Of a DNA stretch of 64,000 nucleotides, positions 23,501-38,500 are shown in pieces. The notes beneath the pieces are model-generated. The model was not told where the DNA came from and ran no database searches. It saw only the letters and a list, made by a program, of their open reading frames with translations. Position 1 is the stretch's first letter, and every line of letters begins with the position of its first letter. Made by a program: the position numbers and the translations under genes. The DNA lies in assembly GCA_934047225.1 (NCBI GenBank), contig OW203989.1, forward strand, positions 7,663,977-7,727,976. The letters run 5' to 3'. Origin of the DNA: Ypsolopha sequella (lineage: Eukaryota; Arthropoda; Insecta; Lepidoptera; Ypsolophidae).

Positions 23501-26500
23501 ATCGCTATACATCACATTCCACTGCAAAGTACCTTTTTTTTGCGCGAACTTTTTCTTCACTTGTCCATACGAACTGAGTCAGCTGATCGAAGCACTTTGT
23601 ACTGAGAAGTGAAAAAAAAAGTTCGCGGAAAAAAAAGTGCTTTGCAGTGGAATGTGTTGTATTAACGATACTGAATCACCTCCTAAATTACTTTCAATTT
23701 AAATTGAAAGACCTTATATGCATCAACAATGTTATTTTATTACAAAAACACAATATATACAATACAGTTAAATAAAGCTTAATGTAGAGTTATACAAGGT
23801 GTTGATTTGGTCAGCAATTTCCGTCACAGGGTCAACGGCGTATCCAGGGGGGGGGGGTCATGGAGGTCATGACCCCCTCCTGGGCCTAGTTAATTTTTTT
23901 TTCTATACAGACACGATTAATTTACATAAAATTGCACAAAATTGTATTATATATTTGGACTAATTCGGAGCCTGTGACCCCCTTGGCTCGCAAAATCCGC
24001 CCTTGCACAGGTAGGTTATATTCACGATACCGCACACGAAAAAAAAACTAAAAAATAAATACTTTTTTTTAATAAATTTATTTACGATAATTTGGGGGTG
24101 GTTTAAGACGCCTAGTGGAGGGGGGGGTAGCCGAATATGATGGTAGTGACCGCAGTGTTCGTGCCGCAGTGGCCATTTATCAAGAGAATTTTAGTAACAA
24201 TAAAAAAGGGCATTATCTTCTTTTTTTTGTGGTATTTTTATTTTGTATGCCGTTTTTTTCAACAACCGTTGATGGAAAACTACGAGATTTTGATTTGCAT
24301 GAAATTTTATATTTTGTAATAAAACGAATGTCTACAGATCAGCGCTGGTTTTCAGGAGTGTCCGTCCGTTCATAAACGTCGAAACTCAAAAATAGCCGTA
24401 GATTCAAATAAATTGATTGATTGATGGAACAAACGGTAATGGACCTAGGATCATAAAATTTGGACTGTAGGTTACTTGTATGACGTAAACATCCGCTAAG
24501 AACGGATTTTGGGAAATTCCCACGGGATTGGGAGAGACGGGATTCGCGAGGGAGCGTCTCGGTCGGCCTAGTTCCCTGTATACATGTCATCATCACAAAT
24601 AACTTACCGACAGCAGGCCAGGGCGTCGCGTCGACCTTGACGGACATCAAACCTGAGACCGTGTTGATAGCCGATACGCCGCTTGCTCCACCTTGAACAT
24701 TGTTTAATTTCATATTAATTACCTACTAAAACTAATGTAAAAAAAAACATAGGCAGTCATTAAAACATGACTGAAAAAAAGACAGAAGTGAAAACTTTTC
24801 AATGCGGGCCAATTTAAGGCGCTAGGGAAAAAAATAGACACTTTAAGAACTTGCATATCTACTTCAGTAAATAATGTATTAAATTGATAAAATAGTATAT
24901 TATTTTTGGATTCTTTTTCTACAAATCTGCGATTGAACAGAAACGTGATTGGAGAAATTTCTAATGAAACAGAAACGTGATTGGAGAAATTCGGCTCGAT
25001 AGAAATATTTATTGAAATGACGTCTTTTTCGACACCAATTCTCCTGGTTTGACAATCTAGAATGACAGATGGACTGCAATTATATTCTGTTAGATGGGTT
25101 TTAACGGTATCTAGGACCTGGTTAAACGAAATTTTGATAGCAATTTTAGTACATTTTATATTAATAAAAAACCGACTTTTTGCTACTTTTCCACGAATCC
25201 GTCCCTCTCGCACTGAGGGTTTTTTCGCATATGGAGTAACAGGGACGCTAAAACTTTTACATATCAAAGCATGTCGGTGACACGCGACCCTATGAGAGTT
25301 TCGTCTACCAAAAATCGCTCAACGCAACTAAAGAAGTTTTCACTTGAAAAATTGCCTATAATCTTGATGTAGGTAATCTGGCTTCATCATTAAATTTTGT
25401 ATTGCAATTTTATTGTTTTATCGAAAGTGAACACACAGTAGCGGATCAAGGGGGGGGGGGGTTGAAGCTCCCCAAATATACGTTATACGGGGGTTGAAAC
25501 CCCCAAATATATTTTTATAGCACTATTATTATTATGGCAATGTATATATAACTATAAGATGACTTTTGTTTATACAGACAAATTCATATTGGAGACTCTG
25601 TAAATGTTCAGGACTGAGGTTCAATGAACCTTTTTGTGAAATACGCAAAATTAAATTTTAGCTTCCAATACTAATTGACTCGGAGTTATTCGTAAAGTAT
25701 AGGGCCATATTTTTTTTCTGCAAAGAATGTCTTAAGCCTTGGTCCTAAACACTAACCGAGTTCACAGTATGAATTTGGCTATATAAACAAAAGTCACCTT
25801 TTATTTTATGTGAAAAATCCGCCTTTTTTAATTAATTGAAACAGAACATTTATATTCAAAATTTACTCAATATTTCCTCAACAAAACCTTATCATGTTTT
25901 GTGTAAACTGGCATTGCAAAGTTTCCATTGGTTTCTGTAAGCTAGAATTTTAAAGTTTAAAATTTTAAGGTTTTAATTTACAGAAACCAATGGAAACATT
26001 GCTATGGCAGCATACACAATACATCGGTAATAAGGTTTTGTTGAGGAACTATTGTGTAAGTATAAAAGTGCTCTGTTTCGTTTAGTTAGAAAAAGGCGGG
26101 TTTTTCGCAATCCGGCTTTAAACGGATCTTAAATTTACTTCCCTCAGCCCCCCCTCCCACCCCCCAAATATTTCTGGATCCGCCACTGTCAACTCATTTT
26201 TTAATGCCATCTGTAAATTCACATTAATTATTCCTCACCGTCGTAAGCAGCCATGGCGATGGTGACAATGTCAGTGATGTTGGGAGTCAGTTTCACGAAG
26301 AACGGAATCTTGATAGCGGCGCGCACCCACTTCGATATTCCCTTCACTAACACTGGGTCCTGCAAAATTAACAAAAATTATCGACATTATACAATATATA
26401 GTGTGTCCCTCGTACAAGTGCACATCCGAAAAGGGGTTAAACTAGACCTTATTTTATCGACAACATTTTTTTTTTAGGAAATCTTTGTTTTATAAATTTA

Positions 26501-29500
26501 CGTTTTAAAACTTTTTTTGCCTACCATGGAGACTATGTATAAAATATGTCATAACTTTTGATCTATCGCGAGTAATGCAATGAAATAATACTGTTATAAT
26601 CCTTAAGAATAGACGTTGCATACCAAATCAAAAACAAAATATAATCAACTACATTTACCATAAAAATAATATCCTAAAAGATTATTTCTTTAATTTTTCC
26701 GTCTTTTTTTTCAGTAATAGTCAATTTTTTCAAAATAATGTCCCCGTTTTACTATACTTTTATTCCTATTTATCATTGCCTATTCCATTATCTTTCTAAC
26801 AAAAAAAAATACAACGTTCTATCATAAATACTATATTTTCTACGAGCGGTTAACCAAAGGCACTGCGCTCACCTCCCATACAAAGATACCCAGGTGGAGT
26901 ATTATTTCAAGATTAAATTTTTTATTTGTTATTGTCGATATATTTAGATCTAGTTTCACCCACTTTCGGATGTGCACTTACACGAGGGACACACTGTATA
27001 TTTTAGCTATCATTTTAATCGTATATTATATTGCTACATAAATTAAATAAACCTTTAATTTTGTTCATTTACATTTATTATTTTGTTACAGATATTCTTA
27101 TAAGATTAAACTTGACTCGTAAAAAGTGTATTACATATAAATACTAGCAACCCGCCCCGGCTTTGCACGGGCATGTATTATACATATAAACCTTCCTCTT
27201 GAATCACTCTATCTATTAAAAAAAAAACGCATCAAATCCGTTGCGTAGTTTTAAAGATCTAAGCATACATAGGGACAGACAGACAACGGGAAGCGACTTT
27301 GTTTTGTACTATGTAGTGATAATAGAAATATATTTGCAAAATAAACTATTTAAATTTGAATTTATATCCTAGAGGGTGTGGAAAAATAAAAGGTAACATT
27401 AATTTATTCAGCCAAACTCATACTGGAGGGAGGCTTGGTGATCAGTACGACGGATCGATAATACTTTTTGCTAATTTCACAAAATAAAATGTAACCCACG
27501 GTAATTGATCAAACGGGATGAAAAAAAAACCCTTACAAAATATATTCAATTAAAAAAAACATCCTGTTCGATCCTCTTACTGATAAGGAACATACTATGG
27601 AGTCACTTGTCTATGTATGGAGCCGACCGAAGTCAAGGTATACAGGGTGTAATCGTTAAGTGTGACCAGGCGATAATTCCGTAACTATTACATATATCAA
27701 AAATATTTAAGCTGACATCGAAAGTACGTTACCTAATCAGTAAAATGACATCATTAACTTTTTGAAAATCAAATGAGAAGTATCCAAAACTTTGACATTA
27801 AACATTCCCATACATTGTATCGCACCACAAGGACGTCACTTCGAACATCTGCTTTGAATACAAAATTTTGTACTTACTAAGAAATAAATATTATTCAATT
27901 AAAAGATAGTTATATTACTTTGTTAGGTTAACAGTTTCCTTTAATATCAGTACTAAGCTAAAATAACCTTTTAAAATAAGGAAACTAAAACCTTTTTACA
28001 AATCTCATACTAAATGTATGGGAATGTTTAATGTCAAAATTTTGGATACTTCTCGTTTGATTTTCAAAAAGCTAATGATGTCATTTTACTGATTAGGTAA
28101 CGTATGGGTAACGTACTTTCGATATCAGTTAAATTTTTTTTGATATCTGTTATAGGTACGGAATAATCGCCCGGTCACACTTAACGATTACACCCTGTAT
28201 ATTAAGAAAGACTCCCAGAAAACACAAAATAAAATACCGCGCGCGGCTGACTTGGTATTTTTGAAGGTTTGCTTAGTTTACACGGGTAGAGTAACTAGTA
28301 GAGTACCAGGGATAAAAACATTACTACCTTATTGTAAACAGTTACAAAATAATACTAAAGATAGTAGCTGAGAGATAGGTTGTTTGAATTGCTTGTAGTG
28401 GCCGGCCGAACTATCAAGTACTACTTACACCTTCTCTATATCAGGCCTTACAACTGAAATGGCTTTTAGTGATGACGTCATCACTAGTGGTACATGTTAT
28501 TTTACTATATTCAACAACAAATTTTTCATTCCCTGTTTATTTTTAAAACTAAGAAACTTATTACTTTTGAATTGTTTACATATTTATGTATTATTTTTAT
28601 AGTTCTTGCTTTTTTTGTATTAATTATAAATTAAATTTTAAAAAAGATGTGAAGTTGCTTTCTATTTTCATCCGGTCTGAAACGTCAAATAAGATAAAAA
28701 TCAATAAATCTGCCAAACTCCCCTAAAGAAATGTCTTCCTTGTACCACTAGTGATGACGTCACATTTGAGTTGTCAGGCCTGTGCAGAATGTACACTGAC
28801 GGTAGGTGTTGGTACTACACTCGGAAAGTATTGCTACCAACATAACAAACTAAATAATTTACCAACCTGACCACACGCCAGCCCCATCCCGCTCTCTCCC
28901 ATCCCGTGAGGACAAGACAAGTTTAGTTCTAGAGCATCAGCCCCGGAAGCTTCAGCCTTCTTGGCTAGTTCCGTCCAGTCAGCCTCGTTGTATGAACACA
29001 TTATGGATGCTATCACCACCTGCAATTAAATATTTTATTATTTTAGTAAATTAAAATACCTTATTATCTAGGTTAATTTTATAGGACTACAATTTGTGCC
29101 TGGATAGACTGATTTAGCGGCTTAGCGCTTCACCTGCTTTCACTCTATCAGTTTCTGGGCGAGCGCTCTACATCCTAGTCATATCGACGCTTTTGAGTCA
29201 TGGTTAAGACATGATCTTGCTAAGTTTCTTGCCCTTATTAGTAAGACTAATATATATTTATTATACGTATATACATATTTATTATATTTATAATATTATT
29301 TATTCCTTATTCCTATATTTTTATTTTTTATTAAATTTAAGTAAACCCAACCGACCTGTAATGAATGTATCTGATATACCTACATTACATAAATAAATAT
29401 ATTTAGTTTCAATCATTTCATGTAAGCCAACAGTGAATTTAAAAATAGTAGCATATAGCAATCGTCGTCGTCCAGTCGTCGGCACAATGGCCTTTTATCG

Positions 29501-32500
29501 CCAATATTTACGATTCGAAAACCGTTTCGAAGAATAGTTTTCAGTAGAAAGATCATAAAATAAGCGTGCGTATAATGAAAAAAAGTGATTTTACGTCATC
29601 AGTCATCACTACACATTTCCATACTGATATTTTTTTCTTGAACGCGTCCTAACCATTTCATGAAGGATCCGACGATTCAACATGATATGATGACGTCACT
29701 TCCAGTAAACACTAAAATACGTATAAAATCAGAGCACGAAAAAATGTATTATTGAAATTACATACCTATAACTCACTCTTTCTTTTCCAAAAAGCAGACG
29801 AAAATTGCTCATTGCATGCAGTATAAAAAACTGCCGAATTATGCCTTGAAATCCCGCTCACCTTAGTAGGGAAGTCCCTCTTCAGCTCTCTGATACTCTG
29901 ACACCAGTAGGCCTCACACTTCTCAGAGATCAGCTCTATGTTCAGGAAGCAGCCCTGTCCCGGTCCATAGTTCTCTCCAGAAGTGGTACCGCGGACAATG
30001 CGCGGGGACACGTTCGTTACCAGGTCCTGGGAAAGGTATTTGTGAGACACGAAGTATTTTCTAAATGCAAAGAGGATAGAAGCAGAAAAGGCTGATACAA
30101 ACAATTTTAGTAAAATCGAAGTATTTGCTTGCTATAATTCCCCTACAATCTTTTCCAAAAGCAAATATATGTTTGTATTTTATGAAAATAAAGCTAATAA
30201 AGTTTATTTTCCTCATGAACATGGCGAATTGACGGATCGCCCGCCGTTAGTAAGAGAGAAGCGTCGGGCGACGCGAATTTATAGCGTCTGTAAGCGATTT
30301 TCGATCCGTTTACAAGTTGTTGATAACAAATCACGAATATGAATCGAATACGCTTTGGTGCAAAAACGCCTTTAGAAGCACCCCGCTGGACTCTTAGCTC
30401 CAACCATAGATTTGTGCAGGGGTATGAGTCTTGGGACAAGTAAATGTTGCCTCTCTATTTTTTCCCTAATAAAAGGTACAAAGATAAGAGATGGACTTAC
30501 CAAACAACTAAATGGCAGGGCCCAAATGGCAAAGAAATGTGGGAAGATAGAAGAAGAGTTGGGCCGACGACATCATAAACACAGCAGGAAAAAGTTGGAT
30601 GTATACAGCCAAATACAGGCAAATGTGAAAAAGAATGGAGGAGGCTTTTACCCATAAAGGGGCCACATAACAAAGAAATGAAAAGAAATAATTATAATTA
30701 GATGTATATTTTTTTGTTAACTGTTAAGTGGAAAATAAAGCTGTAATAATAATAAGGCTATCCTGTTGGATAGTTATTAAGTAGCAAGTCACCATCTGCC
30801 ATATTTAAATTTGTGAGAGATTTTCGAGGCAGATGACCGTTATCTCACTTCATAGCCCTGTTATCCGGCCCATTTAGCATCCCATCCTCATAGCCCACTC
30901 CAAGTCGCTTTCTTCCCGGCAATAGTTTGGCAACTGTGGGGGACTGTCCGTTAGAGTATCACAATGATACATTGAGGGAGAGGCTTCCATGGATGCAGCC
31001 ATCTCACATTTAGATTAAATGGTACCAAAGGCCTCTTCAATGTTGGCTTTGGCCCCATGAATGCCTTTCAAATGACCGGATCCCTATGGGCCCGTGACTG
31101 AAAAGTGTACCTACATAATAATAATGAGTCTTGGGACAAGTAAACGTTACCTCTCTATTTTCTCCCTAATAAAATAAGATATATAGATATAGCCAGACCT
31201 TGTCTAGTCCGAAGGTCTTGGTGACGACGTAGCCCCAGCCCTGTTCGAACGCGCGCCGGATCATGGCGGTGCTCGTGGTGGGCGGGGCGCTCGCTAGTCC
31301 GAACGGGTTCTCGAATCTAGACAGAAGTTATGAAGGTAACGAAATTGTCACGACATAATCCCCGAGGACGTGTCAGTGGTGTCCCAAGTGTGGAGTGGAA
31401 TAGACCACTAACCTTAAGACCTCTTTTTAGTGGAAATTTGATTATTATGTCAAACAAATACACGCTTTAGATGGCATGTAGGTTAATCTTTAGTGTTTTC
31501 CCTTACCATACAGTAAGTGTTTAGTATACAAGCGTTAAGATGATGTTGCGGAAGCCGGAAACTGGCAATAGTTAGTACTCGTTCATACAAACAACTTTTA
31601 CTGTGGAGTAAACTCTGAATACGAGAAAAAAAAACAGTTGTTTTATACATTCCTTCGCTATGGAACAGCTGATAGTTGTTCGTATGGATGATTACTATCG
31701 CCGTTTCCGGCTTCTACAACATCATCTTAGCACCCCGTATAAATATAACTGAAAATGTAGGTATCTCGAAAAACTCAATGGTGCATTCTTGACCGAAGGA
31801 TTAGAACTCCAGTCTTAAGATTGAAAGTCCAGCGTTATATCGACTGCTACAAGAATTTAAGAAATAAACCGTAGGCCTATTTCATATTAGTGAAAAATAA
31901 ATTCCTTCGAATAGCATACATTTTGATGGTAATCTACGTGCTTTATTCGGATGCTTACACGAATTTTCAAACAACGGTTTTGCAGTTTTTGAGTTATGGT
32001 ATAGTCTAGACACGGACACAAGAACGGAACGATTCTCTTCATTTTGGAGCACTTTAATAAAATAATATAATAATAGCATAGTAAATATTTTATAGAGTAG
32101 TGAATCTCAGTAAAACGCTCTGATTCAAACTCACGCACACAGATGCGTGCTCTACACGCCTTCTAAGCGAAGTTCGGGGGAGTCTTCGTACAAATATCGG
32201 CGCGGGGCGTGTAGGGCGTCTGCGTGTGTGAGTTTGAATCTGAGCATAGTATGTTCACCTGATGCCGCACACCTCCACTGAGATATCGACGTCATCAATG
32301 GGAGTATGGAATTTCGGCAGCTCAATGGGAGAGTCGAAAGGAATGCCCTGAAAATAAAAGCTTCTCAGATTTCGTAATAACTCAATCACTTCATGACAAC
32401 TCAACAGAGCGAGTTTGCCCCGATCACCACAGAAATATTGATCACAGTGCCAACCTATACAAGGTGACTTTTTGATCATCGTCCAAATTCATACTGGAGG

Positions 32501-35500
32501 CTTGATAAGTGGTCAGTATCTTGGATCAATAACAATTTTTGTGAAATCCGTAAAATGAAATTTCGACTTCCCATAGTAATTCACTTCCAGTCCCGAGTGA
32601 ATCACTATGGAGAGTCGACATTTCATTTTACGAATTTTACAAAAATTGTTATTGATCCATGATACTGATCACTTATCAAGCCGCCAGTATGAATTTGGAC
32701 GATGATCAAAAAGTCACCTTGTATACTGTCAAATTTAATCAACCGCCCGCAAGCACATATCCCGACTTTTGGTTCGGGGGGGATATTTATTTAAAAACAA
32801 TGTGAAAGAAATATCTGTAATTATTTGCTGTGCCAAATTATTTTGTACAGATACTTGAGTTCTATAGGTACTTAATAAGTTTTTCTGTTCCCGCTGTCAG
32901 GCATTGCAAAAAGTATTACCGGGATCTGGCGCCAATGCTGAATGCTGGCTTCTGTTCTTCTTCCACTCACCACAGACTGTAATCCGCCTTCATCAATGTT
33001 TCGCCAATTCTTTTGTCCCAATCATGCCGCCTTTAAATTTGTCCGGTCCCGTGTATGTTACCCTAGATTTTGGAGGGGGCATCCTAACTATCCCCCCCCT
33101 GAATACGTGCTTCCTATGGGAGGTTGAGTATCTGATAAAGACTACACATGTGAAGTTTCAGGTAGATGAGATAAAGTTATGGCAGGTCACGTGATTTGGA
33201 TTCATATAATATTCATATAATGGAAATATTTTTTCAATGCAAGTGCTCGTAAAGGCCCACTTTTTATGCATCAAAACCGAACAGAAAGTCGATTATTTTG
33301 CCCTAGGGCTTTATTATTATTTATTTTTTAAATTATTTACTAGAAGTTGGCTAACCTGCAACCTTTCCTGTGTACCATAAAAGTTGAACTTTTTTTTCCA
33401 CTGTTTAACGGCTCTGGATACAATCCTTTTGAGCCAACCATAATTTAAAGTTTACAAGATTATATTTGTTTTATTTCCTCACACTATGCATGGAAAAACG
33501 TAGTTCGTGTTTTAAATCGTCCTCGTAATTTATTCTTTTTCGCCCATGTAGCATAAACTACTATTATTATTTCTCCAAAATTGTAACTGAAATTAGACGA
33601 GTTTCTTGTATGGTTTTGGGTGTACCATCAATGGCACCTTATTATGAACAACTATAGACCGGCTGGATAAGTAAGTCTTCGCCCGTGGAGCTACGGGGGC
33701 GCGGGGAGGCAGGCTTATGTTGCATTCAGAGAGAAAAGTTTGTGCGACATAAACTCTCTTTCACCAGCCTGCCGCCCGCGTCCGCTTCCCGCCCGATTCC
33801 TTGCGTCCCTGTAACAAACGACGCGACTTTCCGGTTTGCCTATAAATGCCACTGACCTGCAAATAGCAGTGCATGTACCAGGCAGCGGTCTTCCCATCGT
33901 TGACTGACTCCACGGTCGTCTCAGCCACTCCGGCTAAATCACCGCCGATAAACACCTGTGAATAGACAAAGACCATTTCTTCACGTCACTGATATTATAT
34001 TTTTAAATTACAATAAACTTTGTTTAAACACAAATGGTCCTTGCCCCTCCCCCCCTCAACACACCCAGGAATTCCATATTCTATTTAAAAGGTACAGATA
34101 GGTTTGCTAAGCAAGTTCACCCAGGGTGAACAATACGAAATAGGCATATGTGGCTCAATACAACTTTTAGAGCACTGTTAGGGCTGCGACAGTGCTGCAG
34201 TGCATCAGGGATGCTGGCAGAGGCTGGAGTCGATAGCTTCTCTACTATCGTTAGGCTGCGAACCGCGTCCCTGATGCATTGAGTGCGGAGTAGCTCCAAT
34301 AGTCTTCTACAGGTGATAGCGGCCAGACTGGATGCGGACTGTGCTTTTATGAAGCACTGGACTAGTGTCCATCTTATTAAAGAGACGAGAAGGGCAGGGT
34401 TTCTAAAGCCCTTTGCGTCTCTTTATTGTCTTCTATTTTAATTATTTGTTTTGTTTTTAATTACCTGTTACTAACATAGTAAATAAGTATCTAATATGGA
34501 ATACTAACACAATATGGAACTTGTCTCTGAAATAAAAGGTTTTTATTTTATTATAGTACAACTTTTAGCTAAGCGTACATTTATTATTCAACAAATCAAA
34601 TACATTACAAAAAAAAATATTAAAACTAAGTAAATAATATTTTAAATTAAACTAAATAAACAATTCTATCAAGGTCGCTGCCGTCGTGCGGGAGAGTACC
34701 TAGCAGGCTGGTAGCGTTACCTCGTTGTATGGCCAGACTGATTCTCTGGCCGAGGTAAGTCCCAGCCCGAGGGTCCCCGGAGGCATCGACCAGGCATTTT
34801 GATAGATCTTTATATAAAGAATTTATATATATATATTTTTTTATATTTAGTTTATTTTATTTATTTATTTATTTTAAAAGCGCCTCAAGGCTTATAAGGC
34901 CTAAAATCTTGTTTCTTTTTCACTTTGCGATAAACCTTGTCAAATGCCCCCCTGCAACCACCAGAATCAAATCGTGGAACCACCAGCCGTTGCCTTCGAG
35001 TCAGATAAATTCGCTTAGATTAAATTGTGTTAAGACTGTACATGAGCCTAGAGCATGAATAACCCCAGACTTTCGGAGATTCGTTTGAAGAAATTCGAAC
35101 TCTCCTTGTATTGAAAAAAATACATTTGATTTATTATTTTTTTATCTAGGGATACTACTCATAAATAATTATTGAGATATATACCATAGTAAAAAAAAAA
35201 AAAATCCACCCTCTCTTCTTTAGTTTTCAAACGTTTGTGTCAAGAACGCGGTTAAGAGGTCAACTTGATTTTTTTTCATAAAATATGTTAAGGTAATTTG
35301 AAGGGATTCTACTTAAATCCAATATTTTTTTCCCTACAAAACATTTCAGTATTAGCTAAAAACACACCAATTTGTTGTTTCGCTGCGTGATCACTAGTAT
35401 TACGCGTCCAACAAAAGGAGGCGAATGATCCAAAATATCATTATAATCGCCTCTATCAAAAGCAAATAAGGTCTTTGCCATTGGACTTATTGTACTGGAC

Positions 35501-38500
35501 GGGTAATAAAAAAGTTGCTAGGGTAGGCCATCCTCTTAAGATGTGTTAATTCGAAAACCATTTCGAGATTTAGGTTTAATAAGCGGTATTTTAGAACTTG
35601 TGGTCTAAAAAACCTCATGATAATGAATATTTTTACGAAAAAGCTGCAACTTCCATTTGCCTTCGTGTGACGTCACTTGAGAAATGGCTGTTTAGAAATA
35701 TGTCCCTTGCTATCAAGATAAATTTATAATAATTTGCTTCCGACTGATTTGACAGCTGGATGACAGATGAGTAGACAGACAGAGACAGACCACTTTGTTA
35801 ATATAAATAAACACATGACAATCAGCATAATGTCTAAAATTATCAAGTGACGTTATATCGGACAATTCTTTAAAAAATCATAAAAAATAATTACTAATTT
35901 ATGTATCAAAATAATGAAAACGATGTCCTAAAATGTCCTAAAACTTATACACTTTGAAAAAAAAAAAATCTTTTTAAGATTAAGCTATGGGAATTGAGCA
36001 GTCTAAATAGCACTGACCCGAGGGTTGCTGGTGCTCTGCATGGTGTCACTGTCCACATCAGGCAGCCCCCATCGGTTCAGCTTCACCGTCGCCATCGCTT
36101 CTTTCACTGGAAATTTTTAGCAAGAAAATTATAAAACTGTACGTTTGTAAAATTATAAAACTCGTTAAAAAAGAAGAAAATATTTTTATCTCAATAACTT
36201 GGTATTACACATGACAAGTGGTTTTATAAGTACCTACATTGTTTGACCGATGTTATAATATTACATTTTAACACTGCAATTCTGCGTTGTGATTCGTCAA
36301 ATTTATTATAACACCCCTAGAGAACCAATCACATGCGATAACTGTCTTAATTTCTTAAGCTACGCCCTTTTTACTCTCTCGTTTCTCATTGGTCTCATTC
36401 ATATACATACATTCTATGGGCTCGGGGTATCATGAAGAGTCCATGAACTTGGTATCGACTCGACATTGATTCGATAAATAAAAATGTAACTCTTATTTTA
36501 TTGCAACAAGGGTTATAGTTTAGAATTTATCGATTCTATCTGTCAAATTTATCTAATCGACGCATACGTGCTCGCATAGCGGGCAGGGCAGGAAAATGTT
36601 GAGCCTGCCCTAGCCGCTAGCCAGAACTTGCTAAGGATTTCGAAATTTCGAGTTAATAATAATAACGATACTAAGTATTATTTACCAGACGATCAATTTA
36701 GAGAACAAGAAATAGTTTTGTCCGGAAACGCGGCTCGGCCTTCGGCCTCGCTGAACATACTATACAAGAGGATCAGATCAGTTCTAAAAAAATCCTTTAT
36801 TCGGAAACGCGGCTCGGCTTCGGCCTTGCCAAAGACAATTTAGCAGAGGATCGATTCAGAGACCAAGAAACAAGGAATCAAATAGGTTATAAAAAAATCC
36901 TTATTCGGAAACGCGGCTCGATCTTCGGTTTCGCCAAAAACAAATTACCACAGGATCGATTCGGAGAACAAAAAATAGTTTCGTTCGGAAATACGACTCA
37001 GCGTTCGAACTCGCCAAAGAGACTTCACCTGGAGATCAAATAAGTGCACCAAAATACTCCAAACCAGAGTCAAATACGTTTAAGTGTCCGAAAAATGTCG
37101 ACAAATTCTAAAGGATAAAATATTGTGTGCAACTGGACATAATTAAACATTGGGACACTCGTGAAAGTATATTATGAAACTCAACCGATCGGTGGATGTA
37201 TTACTCCAGATAGCATATACGAGATCAAATAAGTGCACCAAAATACTCCAAACCAGAGTCAAATACGTTTAAGTGTCCGAAAAATGTCGACAAATTCTAA
37301 AGGATAAAATATTGTGTGCAACTGGACATAATTAAACATTGGGACACTCGTGAAAGTATATTATGAAACTCAACCGATCGGTGGATGTATTACTCCAGAT
37401 AGCATATACATATAACAGTCGTATAAAAAAACTAGTGTACAGATTCTAAAATAAAAATACTTAGAAGATGAATCAGCAAATCACACTGCATTTCACAGTT
37501 AAGCACCGCTTAACTACCTACCTATAAAAAGATTTAAATAACTTACCATCGGTATCATAAAGTCCAGAACCAAAAGCGGAGATAATGAAGTTAGCCTTCA
37601 ACTGAGTGATTTGTTCCTCGTCTTCGATCCATTCTCCGTTGTCCAACTGTTCTGTCCTGCACATCCTTAGACCAATAACCTGCAAATATTTAGTTACATA
37701 CCTCAGATCAGACCAGCACCTGCACCCGTAGCACTAGATTCAAAAGTGCGAGGAGTGTGACATACTGTATCGTGTCACGCGTCTCGCACTTGTGATTCAA
37801 CTCTGTGCTCCGGGTGCAGATTTGACTTATTATTCTAATTGTTAGCGTACAGATCTCTCCACGTTTCCTCCCACTTATTTCACCGACATAAACACAAAAA
37901 CCATAAGTACGGCACACGTACTCATATTTCACGCAAACTAATAGAACACAATATGCTCAACTTCTAGTCTAGCCACGTATAAGACAACACATCCATTAGA
38001 TATCGCATGAGGGCCAGTTTTAGCTTCATTCGTTCGCAAGCGCCACGCCTCCTTACCATATCTCCTAATGATATTACAATTACTGTTACGATGTGGGCTG
38101 TAGTTAGTATTAAAGGAGGAACGGTGTTCAGCACAATTATTGTTACGATGTGAACTGTGGTTAATATTAGAGGAGGAATGGTGTTCAGCACAATTATTGT
38201 TACGATGTGGGCTGTAGTTAGTATTAGAGGAGGAACGGTGTTCAGGACAATTATTGTTACGATGTGGGCTGTGTAGTATGAATTAGAGGAAGAACGGTGT
38301 TCAGCACAATTATTGTTACGATGTGGGCTGTAGTTAGTATTAGAGGAGGAACGGTGTTCAGGACAATTATTGTTACGATGTGGGCTGTGTAGTATGAATT
38401 AGAGGAGGAACGGGGTTCAGCACAATTATTGTTACGATGTGGGCTGTAGTTAGTATTAGAGGAGGAACGGTGTTCAGGACAATTATTGTTACGATATGGG

